Shown piece after piece: positions 26,250 to 37,047 of a stretch of 64,000 nt of DNA; within the stretch, counting starts at the first letter, position 1, and each line of letters starts with the position of its first letter. This stretch comes from Bog-473 sp963755495. GTDB lineage: Bacteria; Actinomycetota; Acidimicrobiia; Acidimicrobiales; RAAP-2. Made by a program: the position numbers and the translations under genes. Location of the stretch: positions 62,001 through 126,000 of the forward strand of contig CAVWJS010000006.1 in the NCBI GenBank assembly GCA_963755495.1, in the 5' to 3' direction. The notes beneath the pieces are model-generated. The model saw only the letters and a program-made list of their open reading frames with translations. It had not been told where the DNA came from and made no database searches.

Positions 26250-27863
26250 GTGTCGATACTCACCTCAGAGGTGGACCCGTCCCCAAACAGCGGACGATGT
26301 GGCGGGCCGGTTTCCGATCTCGTCAGAGCTCGCGCCCTTTCGCAGGGCGACCAGGTCTATGTCGAGCACGCCCGCGAGAATCGGCGACGGTCCTTCCGAG
26401 AGCTTGACGCCGCCGCCGATCGATGGGCGCGTAAGTTCGAAGAGCTCAGCCTTCCCGCGGGTTCGACCGTCGGTCTCGTCATCAGCGATCCGATTGATTT
26501 CTCGGTCGCGTTCTTGGGGACCATGGCCGCTGGATGCTGGGCGGCTCCCCTCGATCCGGGTACCCCGGCGTACGGAGCCGGTGGGCTGACGGCCGCCCTC
26601 GAGCGGGTAGGGGCAGAACTGGTGTTCGCCGATCGACGCGCCCCCGACGGGATCGATGTCGACTGGATCGATGTCGACTGGGTCGATCTCGACTGGGTCG
26701 GTTATCGGGAGGACACTTCGAGAGCACAACGCCGTGACCCTCGGCGGCTCTCCACGAATGGCAGAGGCGCCTCTGGTGGTGCGGTCCTGGCCTCATCGGG
26801 CACCACCGGTGCACCCAAGGTGATCCCCTTGCCCCAAGAGCAACTTCTGCACACAGCCGGCAACGTGGTGGCCCACCACCGTCTCACCTCGAGCGATCGG
26901 GGATTCAATTCGCTTCCCCTCTTCCACATCAATGCGGAAGTGGTTGGGCTGCTGGCCACGCTCGTCGCCGGCTCGACCCTCGTGCTCGATGACCGGTTCC
27001 ACCGGACCAACTTCTGGAACCTGATGGGCGAGCGCCAAATCACCTGGATCAATGCCGTCCCGGCCATCATCTCGCGGCTGGCCGATCCCGGGGAGGACGA
27101 AACGGTCCCAGAACGGATCAGATTCATCCGCTCCGCCTCAGCCCCCCTCCCCGTCGCCACCTCGGCCCGATTTGAGGCCAACACCGGCATCCCCGTGCTC
27201 GAGACGTACGGCATGACGGAGGCAGCGAGCCAAATAACGGCCAACCCGCTCTCTGGTCCGCGCAAGCCTGGCTCGGTTGGTCTCCCGGTTGGTGTCGAGT
27301 TGCGAATTGTGGCAGACGGCACGTCAGTCGCCGACGACCGAACGGAAGACAGCAACATCGGCCACGTCGAGATCCGAGGTCCGTCGGTCATCTTGACGTA
27401 CGAGGGAAAGCATCACGTTGACCGCATTGACGCCGAGGGCTGGCTCCGGACCGGCGACCTCGGGCACTTTGACGGAGATGGCTACCTCTACCTCGATGCG
27501 CGTACAGATGACGTGATCAATCGGGGCGGGGAAAAAGTCTTTCCGCGTGAGATCGAGGAGATGGTCCTCATCGACCCTGCGGTGGCAGCGGTGGCGGTCG
27601 TGGCTGCCCCTGACCCCGAACTGGGCCAAGTCCCCGTCGCCTACCTCGTGGTGCACGGAGTCGAGAACGCGGCGGGAAGTGCCGTGGCTGAGGAAGTGCT
27701 GGTGCGCATCCGCGAGCGTCTCACCGCCGCGCTTGTCAAGAGCAAACGGCCGATCTCCCTCAACGTTGTGGGTGCGTTGCCCGCCGGGGCAACGGGAAAG
27801 GTGCAACGGCGCGCCTTGCGGGAGGACAATATGGCCGTGATCTCCCGCCTCGATTGTCGATGA
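26250..27863 (+). CDS. AMP-dependent acid-CoA ligase (ANL superfamily)
   Basis: Activates a carboxylic acid as acyl-AMP then usually acyl-CoA; 537 residues. Adenylation motifs are in order: A3 LASSGTTGAPKVIPLP, A5 ETYGMTEAASQ, A7 GWLRTGDLGHFDGDGYLYL, A8 RTDDVINRGGEKVFPREIEE, and the A10 Lys in PAGATGKVQRRAL. It resembles the oxalate-CoA ligase/short-chain FadD branch. Only one base separates it from the VOC gene, and its stop overlaps the acyltransferase start. Near residue 135 sits a three-unit 15-base tandem repeat encoding IDVDW-like units in a loop. Substrate unknown; a sulfonated carboxylate is a hypothesis. Confidence 0.9.
   Translation: MSILTSEVDPSPNSGRCGGPVSDLVRARALSQGDQVYVEHARENRRRSFRELDAAADRWARKFEELSLPAGSTVGLVISDPIDFSVAFLGTMAAGCWAAPLDPGTPAYGAGGLTAALERVGAELVFADRRAPDGIDVDWIDVDWVDLDWVGYREDTSRAQRRDPRRLSTNGRGASGGAVLASSGTTGAPKVIPLPQEQLLHTAGNVVAHHRLTSSDRGFNSLPLFHINAEVVGLLATLVAGSTLVLDDRFHRTNFWNLMGERQITWINAVPAIISRLADPGEDETVPERIRFIRSASAPLPVATSARFEANTGIPVLETYGMTEAASQITANPLSGPRKPGSVGLPVGVELRIVADGTSVADDRTEDSNIGHVEIRGPSVILTYEGKHHVDRIDAEGWLRTGDLGHFDGDGYLYLDARTDDVINRGGEKVFPREIEEMVLIDPAVAAVAVVAAPDPELGQVPVAYLVVHGVENAAGSAVAEEVLVRIRERLTAALVKSKRPISLNVVGALPAGATGKVQRRALREDNMAVISRLDCR
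26651..26695 (+). repeat. In-frame 15-base tandem repeat within the ligase gene
   Basis: Two identical units GATCGATGTCGACTG at 26651-26665 and 26666-26680, then GGTCGATCTCGACTG at 26681-26695. It adds five-residue IDVDW/VDLDW repeats to a surface loop. Being a multiple of three, copy-number change would not break the frame. Confidence 0.9.
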
Positions 27864-29114
27864 GCGTCGAGGCGTCACCGCTCGCGCCGGCCATTCCCGT
27901 GAGTGGTACGCGGAAGCGCCTCGATCACATCGATGCAATGCGGCCCGTCAAGCAATTCGGGGTCGTCTCGACCCATACGCTCATCTTCTTTGCCGCTGCG
28001 GGAACCGGCATCACCGTGGGCGCAACGCTCCAGCTCCTGCATGTGACACGCGAGGCATTCCTCTTCATTTCTGCCTGCATGATCGCCTACAGCTTTCGCG
28101 GTGTGCAGCAGATGAACCTGCGCACTTTCTGGCGCAAACGGTTCAGTGCGGTCGGCGTGCCATATCTCTGTTGGACCCTGATCTATTTCTTCGTGACCTG
28201 GCATACGACGAAAGGATCTGTACCCTGGCGGCTCGATCATCTGGCGTATCTCGTGGGGACCGGTTACTACCAGCTCTATTTTCTGGTGGTCCTTCTCCAG
28301 TTCTATGCCGTGTTCCCGCTTCTCCTCATCCTCCTGCGTCGGACGATGGGGCACCATGTCCTTCTTCTGGCTGCCAGTGTCGCCTTGCAGGTCCTCCTTG
28401 TGTCTCTCATGCACTGGGGCGTGTTCCCGCACTGGATGCGGGGATTCTGGGCCACGCGCGAGGTCACCTCGTATCAGTTCTATCTCATTGCCGGCATGGT
28501 GGTCGCCTTCCACCTGGACGAGGTGCATCGCTGGCTGTGCTCACATGTCCGCGCTCGTGCTTGGCGCCACCCTGGCCAGCGCGGCGGTGGCCGAGGGCTG
28601 GTACTACCTCGCCGTGTACCACGTCGTGTCGTGGTTCGGCTCTAGCTCCGATCCGTTCCAACCCGTGGTGATTCCGTGGAATATCGGAGCCATTGCCAGC
28701 ATCTATCTCCTCGGTGTGTGGTTGGTCAGCCGTCGTCGATCGCCGCGGACCAGGGCGTTGACCAAGACCGGATCGGACGATTCCTACGGTGTGTATCTGG
28801 CCCAGCTGGTATTCATCACCGCGCTCGGGTGGTGCGGATGGCGTCACCTCAACGCCTATGTGCCTTGGCCCATCGTCTGCCTGATCACGGTCCTGATCGT
28901 GTTCCTCGCCTGCGTCGCCTTGACCGAGTTGCTGGCGCGGACAGCACTTTCGAAGGCGCTGACCGGCCGCTCACGGGTGCCGCGTCTGCCGCGTCCGCAC
29001 GTCGGCTCTTCCGATGAGCCCGGGCCGGGCGCGGGGGAGGAGCCGCAGCCGCAGCCGGAGCCGCAGTCGGAGCCGGAGGCGGCCCGAGCCATGATCCCGT
29101 CTGCTCGCTCCTGA
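27860..29114 (+). CDS. Acyltransferase 3 family membrane protein, frameshifted
   Basis: Integral membrane acyltransferase (about 417 residues when repaired) of the family that O-acylates sugars, lipids or antibiotics at the envelope. The first frame starts at ATG 27860, overlapping the ligase stop, with hydrophobic segments such as HTLIFFAAAGTGITVGATLQ and YYQLYFLVVLLQFYAVFPLL. It runs to DEVHRWLCSHVRA near 28550; the protein then continues in another frame as LVLGATLASAAVAEGWYYL to PSARS. A one-base indel at about 28540-28556 explains this. The tail is PQPQPEP-rich. Coupling to the ligase suggests it uses the acyl group the ligase activates. Confidence 0.75.
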
Positions 29115-29117
29115 CGG

Positions 29118-30015
29118 TCAGGCGTTCGAAACCTCGTCAGTAATGGCCTGGCTGATCAGCCGATACCCGTACGCATTGGGATGCTTGTTGTGGCCAAGGG
29201 GACTGGTCACGCACTCCCAGGTGAGCGCGCATGTGCGTGCGACGTCGAGCGGCACGAGCTCGCCGTTGGGCAGGGCGGCGGGATCGCTGCTTTCCATGTC
29301 AAAGGCCCCGGCCACGTCTGCCATCGGGATGCCAGCGGCCGCGTAGGAGGATCGCAGGGTGTCGTTGAGGCGGGAGATGACGTCGAGACTTTGGTCAGCG
29401 AACGCTTTGCCGGCCGGACCTTCGAGATACGCCACCAGATAGGGGTCGTAGTGGCCCACCCCGACGATGTGCAGCGCCGGTCCACCGGCATGACGCAGCG
29501 CAGCCAGGATCTGCGGCAGCTGGGTCCGGATATTGGAGAGGGCCGAGCGCGACGCAAGGTCCGTCGACTTGCTGGTGTCCCATGCAATGCACGATGTCGT
29601 TGAAGCCGACATCCACGGTCACCAGAACCGTCGACGGGTGCTGTTGGAGGAACGAGACGGCGAGGCTGAGCTGCGACGCCGACGCATGACACCGATCTCC
29701 GCCGTCGAGCATGGCCAGGGTTGTCTCGCCCGGACAGCCCAATTGCGCCAGTCGGAGGTCGGGCCACCGGTCCCGCTCGGAGCTCAAGAGGTCGTCGGCG
29801 TAACCCACATCGGTGGGAGCGCCATGCGGCGCGTCCACGGTGGGCTGAAAACCCACCGAGTCCGAACCTCCCAGGGCCAGGTAGTAATGCGGTCCCGCAT
29901 TGACAGCCTGAGCCGGCCCGAGGCCGATAACACCGCTGAACAGCACCACCACGGCTATGGCGAGTCCCGCGGCAGCAGCGATTCGTGACAGATGTCGGTA
30001 GCCTCTCAATCCCAT
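29118..30015 (-). CDS. Secreted SGNH/GDSL hydrolase, frameshifted
   Basis: Exported lipase/esterase-type hydrolase of about 298 residues when repaired. A signal sequence (IAAAAGLAIAVVVLFSGVIG) is followed by HYYLALGGSDSVGFQPTVD, in which the SGNH block I Ser is in GGSDS rather than GDS; VTVDVGFNDIVHCM holds the block III Asn, and the second part has the C-terminal HPNAYGYRLI with the catalytic His. The frame breaks near 29545-29560 after DGPCVA, continuing as SALSNIRTQLPQILAALR. ATG 30015 follows AGGGGG. It ends four bases from the convergent acyltransferase gene. Confidence 0.75.
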
Positions 30016-30184
30016 CCGGCCCCCTGAGGTGATGCGAGTCCCAGCTAAATCCAAGGTTCAGACCGGCACTGTAGAGGCTGTGGGGGCCGAAGTGGGTGCG
30101 CCCGTGTCTTTTTCAAGGCTCAAAGAGAGGCCCGATGACCAGGCCTGTCGCGACCAGGCCCGGTACTGCGTCACACTGAATGGC

Positions 30185-31860
<1,676 letters not shown>

Positions 31861-31864
<4 letters not shown>

Positions 31865-32919
31865 CCGGTTGCGTCATCTGATGCGGGTTCCGCTGCACAG
31901 TGAGCGGAGGGATCAGTTGGTCGAGCCGTGCGAATGGATGTGCGAGAGGATGTGAACAGGGCGCGCCGACGGTTCATCACAGCCCGCCGCGGCCAGTGCA
32001 CATCGGTGGCCCAACCGAATCGCTCGAAGACGCGGATGGTGTCGGCGGCGATGTCGAGCTGGCCTGCATCCACGCCATGGCGGGCCGACCGCGGAAAGGC
32101 GTGGTGCGTGTTGTGCCACGCGTCACCGAAACTGAGGAGGGCGAGCGGTGCGAAATTCGTGCTGCGATCCTTGTTCCCGAAGGGTTGCTTGCCGAACGTG
32201 TGACAAAGGGAGTTGGTGCTCCACGTGACATGGTGCAGAAGAGCCACCCTCACCACGCCGCCCCAGAGCCCAGCGAGGACAGCGCCCTTGATCGTTCCAA
32301 TGACGAGCCACCCGATGAATGTCGGGATGAGCAACGAGAGCACTGTCCATAGGACCACGGTGCGCGTGACGAACACCAGGTCGGGATCCCCTTGAAGATC
32401 GGCGCTCCAGCGTTCTGCGTTGACCTCGTTGTGCACGAAGAGCCATCCGGCGTGGGCGTGCCACAGGCCACGGAGTCGATGGCCGAGCCCCGGCCCATCG
32501 GGGGTGGGCGAATGCGGGTCACCGGCCCGATCCGTAAAGGCGTGGTGGCGTCGGTGCTGAGAGACCCAGCTGGTCACCGAACCCTCGACGCCCATCGTGC
32601 CGGCAATGGCCAGGGTTATCTTCAGCCACCGGGCGGCCACGAACGAGCGATGGCTGAAGAGGCGGTGGAAGCCCACGCTGAGCCCGATCCCGGTCACCAG
32701 ATACATGCCGACACCCAGGCCGAGGTCGAGCCAACCGATGCCGTGGCTCCAAAAGATCACGATCGCCACCACGACGGCGACCAGGGGAAGTGCGACCACG
32801 AGGGATGCGCTTACGAGTTGGACCTTGGTGGCCACGGGCACCAACGTGGCAGGAGTCGATGTCGCGGTCGGCTCTTCGGCGACGGGTTGTGCAGCTTGTG
32901 CTGGGGCAACAACCGTCAC
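31861..32919 (-). CDS. Acyl-CoA desaturase (stearoyl-CoA delta9-type)
   Basis: Membrane di-iron enzyme that introduces a double bond into saturated acyl-CoA; 352 residues. The three His boxes are present: HRLFSH, HRRHH (SQHRRHHAFTDRAGDPHSP) and HNTHHAFPRSARHG. Hydrophobic segments flank them (VALPLVAVVVAIVIFWSHGI). The first 30 residues are Ala/Pro/Thr-rich and the last 40 extend beyond the usual core. Electrons probably come from a reductase such as that at 35186. Confidence 0.95.
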
Positions 32920-33092
32920 TCGAGCTCCGATCGATGGTTTGCATCAATTGGGGAGTACGGAAATATCACCCAGCCCAACGGCCGTTACAATAGCGTGCGC
33001 TGGCAGCCTGCAGGCGTCAGGAAGCCCGATTTCACACTTCGGTCACCTTGCCCTTTGCTGGTGCCGGGGTGTGCGGGCCAGCGCCCACGGGA

Positions 33093-33917
33093 TCATCGGT
33101 GGGCCTCATCTTCCTGCGCCCAAAGCCCGCTGACATCGACGAACGGTGCAGTGCAGGGAGGGCCTTCGGCTGCCCAGATCTGCGGAGGCGAGGCTGCGTC
33201 CGCTCCGTAGCGGATGAGGCAGGAGGAGCGTGTTCCGTAGTTGTCGTCATTCAGGTGCACGCAGTTGGCCGAGGATCTCGGCGCTACCGGGTTGTCGGGT
33301 CCTTCCGGGTCTTTCGGGCCCTCCGGGTCTACCGGGTTCACCGATTCCGCCCTCGTGTGGTCGGCCAGGACGCGCCGAAGGGCATTGCGGGCAGTGTCGA
33401 CATCGTCCATCGTGGCGAGCGCAGCTGCGACCCTCTGGGCTTTGGGCGACGATGTGCTCAGAGGTCGATTTTCGAGCACATGGAGCCCGGGGCCCAGTGG
33501 CACGGCAACGGGCGCGACCAACCCCGTGAAGTCGATGAAGTAGAGCGAGTCACGGTCGCCGGCCAGCAACCATGATCCGTTGTAGTCCGATGGTCGATGG
33601 TGCGCCAGGAATGCCTCCACGCCGCGCTGAGCGGTCGCGTGTGCCGTGATCGCGAGCGGGAGCTCCCCCCGGGTTCGGCGTGACGCGTCGGGCCCTCCTT
33701 CTCTGGGCTGGTTGGTGAGTCCGGCGAACACGCCCTCCTCGTTGACAGCGAGCCACGTGCCACCTGACTGTTCGTCGAGCCCCCCGAGCACGCGGGGCGC
33801 TTCGGCCTGGAGCACGGTCATCGGGATCGCAGGCCGGTTCAGGAACTCATCGCGATTGGCGCCGATGAGGAGAGGGGTACCGGGAAGGAGCTGAAACGCC
33901 ACCACCAGCAGGCACAC
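33093..33917 (-). CDS. NRDE family (TANGO2-like) protein
   Basis: 274 residues. The family name motif is at the N-terminus: MCLLVVAFQLLPGTPLLIGA then NRDEFLNRPA. Met-Cys at the very start suggests an Ntn-type nucleophile Cys after Met removal, though family activity is not established; TANGO2 homologues are linked to haem or lipid handling. The region around residue 195 contains Pro/Glu repeats (DPEGPKDPEGPDNP) encoded by 9-base direct repeats at about 33281-33345. It lies between two desaturase genes. Confidence 0.88.
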   Translation of the reverse strand: MCLLVVAFQLLPGTPLLIGANRDEFLNRPAIPMTVLQAEAPRVLGGLDEQSGGTWLAVNEEGVFAGLTNQPREGGPDASRRTRGELPLAITAHATAQRGVEAFLAHHRPSDYNGSWLLAGDRDSLYFIDFTGLVAPVAVPLGPGLHVLENRPLSTSSPKAQRVAAALATMDDVDTARNALRRVLADHTRAESVNPVDPEGPKDPEGPDNPVAPRSSANCVHLNDDNYGTRSSCLIRYGADAASPPQIWAAEGPPCTAPFVDVSGLWAQEDEAHR

Positions 33918-34020
33918 GAGATCACACTAGCGACAGCGTGCTTTCCCCTTGGGATCATTGTCAACCGGAGAGAGCCCAGTGCCGCCTTGACTGACGGCAG
34001 GCTGAGGCCGGAGCCTTCGG

Positions 34021-35157
34021 TCAGGCCGCCATCAGCTCGCCTGCCGCTCCCCTCTCCGGCGTGCCGGACGGCACCGCGCAAACTCGCTGGGAGCGCCCCG
34101 GGAGGGCATAGCGGAAGATCTTTCCGATGACGGATGCGAATTGACGGGAGAGCCGGCCCGTGTTGTACGGGATGCCGTACCGCTGGCAGATCTCGCGCAC
34201 CTCGGGTGCGATCTGCTTGTAGCGCCGCGCCGGGATGTCGGGGAAGAGGTGGTGCTCGATCTGGAAGCTGAGGTTGCCGCACATGATGTGGAATAGGCGC
34301 CCTCCGGTGATGTTGGCCGAGCCGAGCATTTGGCGGAAGTACCAGTGCCCCTTGGATTCGCCCTCGCACTCCTCCTCGGTGAACTCCAGGGCACCGTTGG
34401 GGAAGTGACCACAGAAGATGATGATGAAGGCCCAGAGGTTGCGGACGACATTTGCGAGCGCGTTGGCGGTCAGGGTGAACAAGAAGAGGGGGCCGGTGAA
34501 GGCGGGCCACATGATGTAGTCACGGAAGGCGAGTCTTCCTGACTTACGTAGCCCATTCTTGAGCGAGAGCTTCGCATCGGCCCACGATTTCTTCCCGGCC
34601 CGCACGTGGCCGAAGTCGACGTCGTGCAACATGATGCCGTGGTCAAAGATCAGGGCCAGGCCGAGCGCATAGAGGGGATTACCCAGATTGGCCGGCGTCC
34701 ATGGCGTCTCGGCGCTGATCCGGATAACCCCATACCCGAGATCCCGATCCTTCTCCGTGATGTTGGTAAAGGTGTGGTGGAGGTAGTTGTGGTAGTGCTG
34801 CCAGCCCTTGGCCGGGCACGACGAATCCCATTCGAAATCCGTGGAGGACAGAGAGGGGTCCTTCGTCCAGTCGTATTGGCCGTGGAGCACGTTGTGCCCG
34901 ATCTCCATGTTGTCGAGAATCTTCGAGAGCGAAAGGGCGCCAGCCCCAAGAAGCCAGAACGGAGGGAGGAAACCCAAAAAGAGAGAGGCCCGCCCGGTGA
35001 CCTCGGCCCAACGCTGAATCCGAATCAAGCGGCGGATGTAGGCGACGTCCTCCGCGCCGAGCTGTCCGACAACGTTGGCTCGTAGAAGCTCGAGCTCGTG
35101 CTCCAGCGCATCGAGCTGGGCTGGGGTGAGGCCGTGCGCTTCGGCAACAGTGGGCAT
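34021..35157 (-). CDS. Fatty acid desaturase (DesA3-like membrane di-iron enzyme)
   Basis: 378 residues. His boxes: EIGHNVLHGQYDW, HYHNYLHHTFTN and FQIEHHLFPDIPARRY, the HxxxH/HxxHH/HxxHH pattern of FA_desaturase enzymes acting on fatty acyl chains. Membrane stretches include RASLFLGFLPPFWLLGAGAL and PAFTGPLFLFTLTANALA. ATG 35157 is used because AAAAGGACC lies just upstream. The ferredoxin-type reductase gene ends 28 bases before it on the same strand, matching the Mycobacterium DesA3/Rv3230c-type pairing. Confidence 0.93.
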   Translation of the reverse strand: MPTVAEAHGLTPAQLDALEHELELLRANVVGQLGAEDVAYIRRLIRIQRWAEVTGRASLFLGFLPPFWLLGAGALSLSKILDNMEIGHNVLHGQYDWTKDPSLSSTDFEWDSSCPAKGWQHYHNYLHHTFTNITEKDRDLGYGVIRISAETPWTPANLGNPLYALGLALIFDHGIMLHDVDFGHVRAGKKSWADAKLSLKNGLRKSGRLAFRDYIMWPAFTGPLFLFTLTANALANVVRNLWAFIIIFCGHFPNGALEFTEEECEGESKGHWYFRQMLGSANITGGRLFHIMCGNLSFQIEHHLFPDIPARRYKQIAPEVREICQRYGIPYNTGRLSRQFASVIGKIFRYALPGRSQRVCAVPSGTPERGAAGELMAA

Positions 35158-35185
35158 CCAGGGTCCTTTTCGGGCGAAATCCGGC

Positions 35186-36307
35186 TTAGAGGTCGATCTC
35201 GACGTCGCCGACCGGAACGCTGACGCAGATCCGGATGTTGGCATCGGGCCCGTTGGTCATCTCCCCTGTCACTGCATCGCGGACGACGCCCGAGCAGAGT
35301 CGGCGTGTGCAGGTGTGGCAGATTCCCATCCGACATCCCGTGAGAGGAGCGAGGCCCACTGCTTCGGCCTGCAAGAGCACGGGTGTGCCGTCGCTGACGA
35401 CACCGATCTCGCTCGCTCCGAACCGGACGGTCCCTTCCACGCCGCCCGCTTCTGCGGTGAACTGGGCCAAGGTGAACGCCTCAGTGTGAAGGTTCTCGCT
35501 TCGTCCCGCCTCTGCGAAGAGACGCGCGCCGGTCTCCATCAGTGAAGCAGGCCCGCAGACGAATGCTTCCGCACCCGTCCATTCCGGACAAGCGCTCTCA
35601 AGATGTGCTGACGTCAAGAACCCATCGAGATCGCCGGTACCTGGTCGTTCGGTGAAGACCCGCATAATGCGCACGTTGGCCGCCGTGCGGGCGATCTCCT
35701 CCAACTCTTGCCGATAGAGCATGTCTTGCTCGGTCAACGCGTAGTGCAAGAAGGTGACCGGCGCGGTCCAGCCGAGTGCACAACGTGTCCGCAACATCGA
35801 CATCACCGGCGTGATGCCACTGCCGCCCGAGATGAGGAAGAGCTGGGCGGGTTCTACAGACGGAAGGGTGAACGTGCCCATGGCCGGGGTGAGGACGACG
35901 GTCTGGCCCTTTTGGGCCGCGTGGTGCAAGTGCCGGCTGACGCTCCCCTCGGGATGTGCGGTGATCGAAAGCTCGATCGAGCCGTTGCGCGTCGTGGCGT
36001 CGTTGGTCATGGAGTAGCAGCGGGTATGCCGCACGCCGTCGATCTCGATACTGAGCTCTGTGTACTGCCCGGCACGAAAGCCGGTCCAGTTCCCGTTCGG
36101 GCGGAGGGTCAGCGTCACACTGCGCGGCGTGGTGCGTGCCACGTGCACCACCTTGGCTCGGACCTCGCTGGAGGACCATGTGGGGCGCACAAGCTCCACA
36201 TAGCGATCGACCCCGTAAGGGGTGGCCGCGACGTTGAACACCCGGATTGCTTGGCGCAGTACCCGCTGCGACAGCGGCCGCCGCGCGGGGAGGACGCCAG
36301 TTGCCAT
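35186..36307 (-). CDS. Ferredoxin reductase with C-terminal 2Fe-2S domain
   Basis: Electron-transfer flavoprotein of 373 residues, NAD(P)H to FAD to 2Fe-2S, likely serving the desaturase just downstream. The FAD-binding RxYS-type motif is RCYSMTNDA; the pyridine-nucleotide domain opens LFLISGGSGITPVMSMLR; the plant-type cluster is at the C-terminus as CRMGICHTCTRRLCSG plus a distal Cys in RICVSVPVGDVEIDL. First gene of the reductase-desaturase pair; divergent from the methyltransferase at 36399. Confidence 0.94.
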   Translation of the reverse strand: MATGVLPARRPLSQRVLRQAIRVFNVAATPYGVDRYVELVRPTWSSSEVRAKVVHVARTTPRSVTLTLRPNGNWTGFRAGQYTELSIEIDGVRHTRCYSMTNDATTRNGSIELSITAHPEGSVSRHLHHAAQKGQTVVLTPAMGTFTLPSVEPAQLFLISGGSGITPVMSMLRTRCALGWTAPVTFLHYALTEQDMLYRQELEEIARTAANVRIMRVFTERPGTGDLDGFLTSAHLESACPEWTGAEAFVCGPASLMETGARLFAEAGRSENLHTEAFTLAQFTAEAGGVEGTVRFGASEIGVVSDGTPVLLQAEAVGLAPLTGCRMGICHTCTRRLCSGVVRDAVTGEMTNGPDANIRICVSVPVGDVEIDL

Positions 36308-36398
36308 GCCATACCGTACTCTGAGCTGGACCTCGCTGAGGAAGCGGTGCCGTTGGGCCGCGTATCCGATCGGGTCACGCTGAGGTCACAATCTTGGG

Positions 36399-37019
36399 GT
36401 GACCACCAATCGCTGGATGAAGGGCAATGTTCCTCGTGGGGCGCTCTATGACCACAGATTCGAAGAGCTGGCCGCCACCGGAATGGACATGCACGGTGAG
36501 GCCACCTTCGTCGAGTCCTACGGGCCGGGCCTCGTGCTCGACGCCGGATGCGGTACCGGGAGGGTCGCCATCGAGCTCAGCCGCCGGGGCTACGAAGTGG
36601 TGGGGATCGATATGGACCCTGCGATGCTGGAGGCCGCCCGACAGAAGGCGCCTCAGCTCCAATGGATCGTTGCCGATCTGGCCGACCCTGATCTGGCCGA
36701 CGCTGATCTGGGCGACCCTGATCGGGGCGACCCTGATCGCAGCAGCTTCGACATCGTCGTGATGGCGGGGAACGTTCTCATCTTCGTGGCGCCGGGCACC
36801 GAGGGAACGGTGCTGGCCAACATGGCCGCACATCTCACGCCCGGGGGGATCCTCATTGCGGGTTACTCGCTCACGGCCGGTGGGCTGTCCGTGATGACGC
36901 ATGATGACCTGGCTGCACGGGCTGGCTTGTTGTTGGAGGACCGATGGTCGACCTGGGATCGGCAGCCGTTCGACCGGACGAGCACGTATGCCGTGTCGGT
37001 GCACCGACTCGGCCCATAA
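36399..37019 (+). CDS. Class I SAM-dependent methyltransferase
   Basis: 206 residues. SAM-binding motif I is LVLDAGCGTGRVAIELSRRG, motif II VVGIDMDPAMLEAARQKAP, and the core ends MAAHLTPGGILIAGYSL. Between motif II and the FDIVVMAGN strand lies a four-unit in-frame repeat. It belongs to the general methyltransferase_11/25 group; the substrate is unknown. GTG 36399 gives the usual length. Confidence 0.88.
   Translation: MTTNRWMKGNVPRGALYDHRFEELAATGMDMHGEATFVESYGPGLVLDAGCGTGRVAIELSRRGYEVVGIDMDPAMLEAARQKAPQLQWIVADLADPDLADADLGDPDRGDPDRSSFDIVVMAGNVLIFVAPGTEGTVLANMAAHLTPGGILIAGYSLTAGGLSVMTHDDLAARAGLLLEDRWSTWDRQPFDRTSTYAVSVHRLGP
36675..36734 (+). repeat. In-frame 15-base tandem repeat within the methyltransferase gene
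   Basis: Four 15-base units at 36675, 36690, 36705 and 36720: GATCTGGCCGACCCT, GATCTGGCCGACGCT, GATCTGGGCGACCCT and GATCGGGGCGACCCT. They encode DLADP/DLADA/DLGDP/DRGDP just after the acidic adenine-binding loop. Same unit length as the repeat in the ligase gene, but a different sequence. Confidence 0.92.
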
Positions 37020-37047
37020 AAAACCCGAGGGCGCTACCCGTTTGCTC

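Noticed and set aside
33281..33345. Short 9-base repeats that look array-like
   Set aside because: They are inside the NRDE gene and encode Pro/Glu repeats; no spacers or cas genes, so not a CRISPR.
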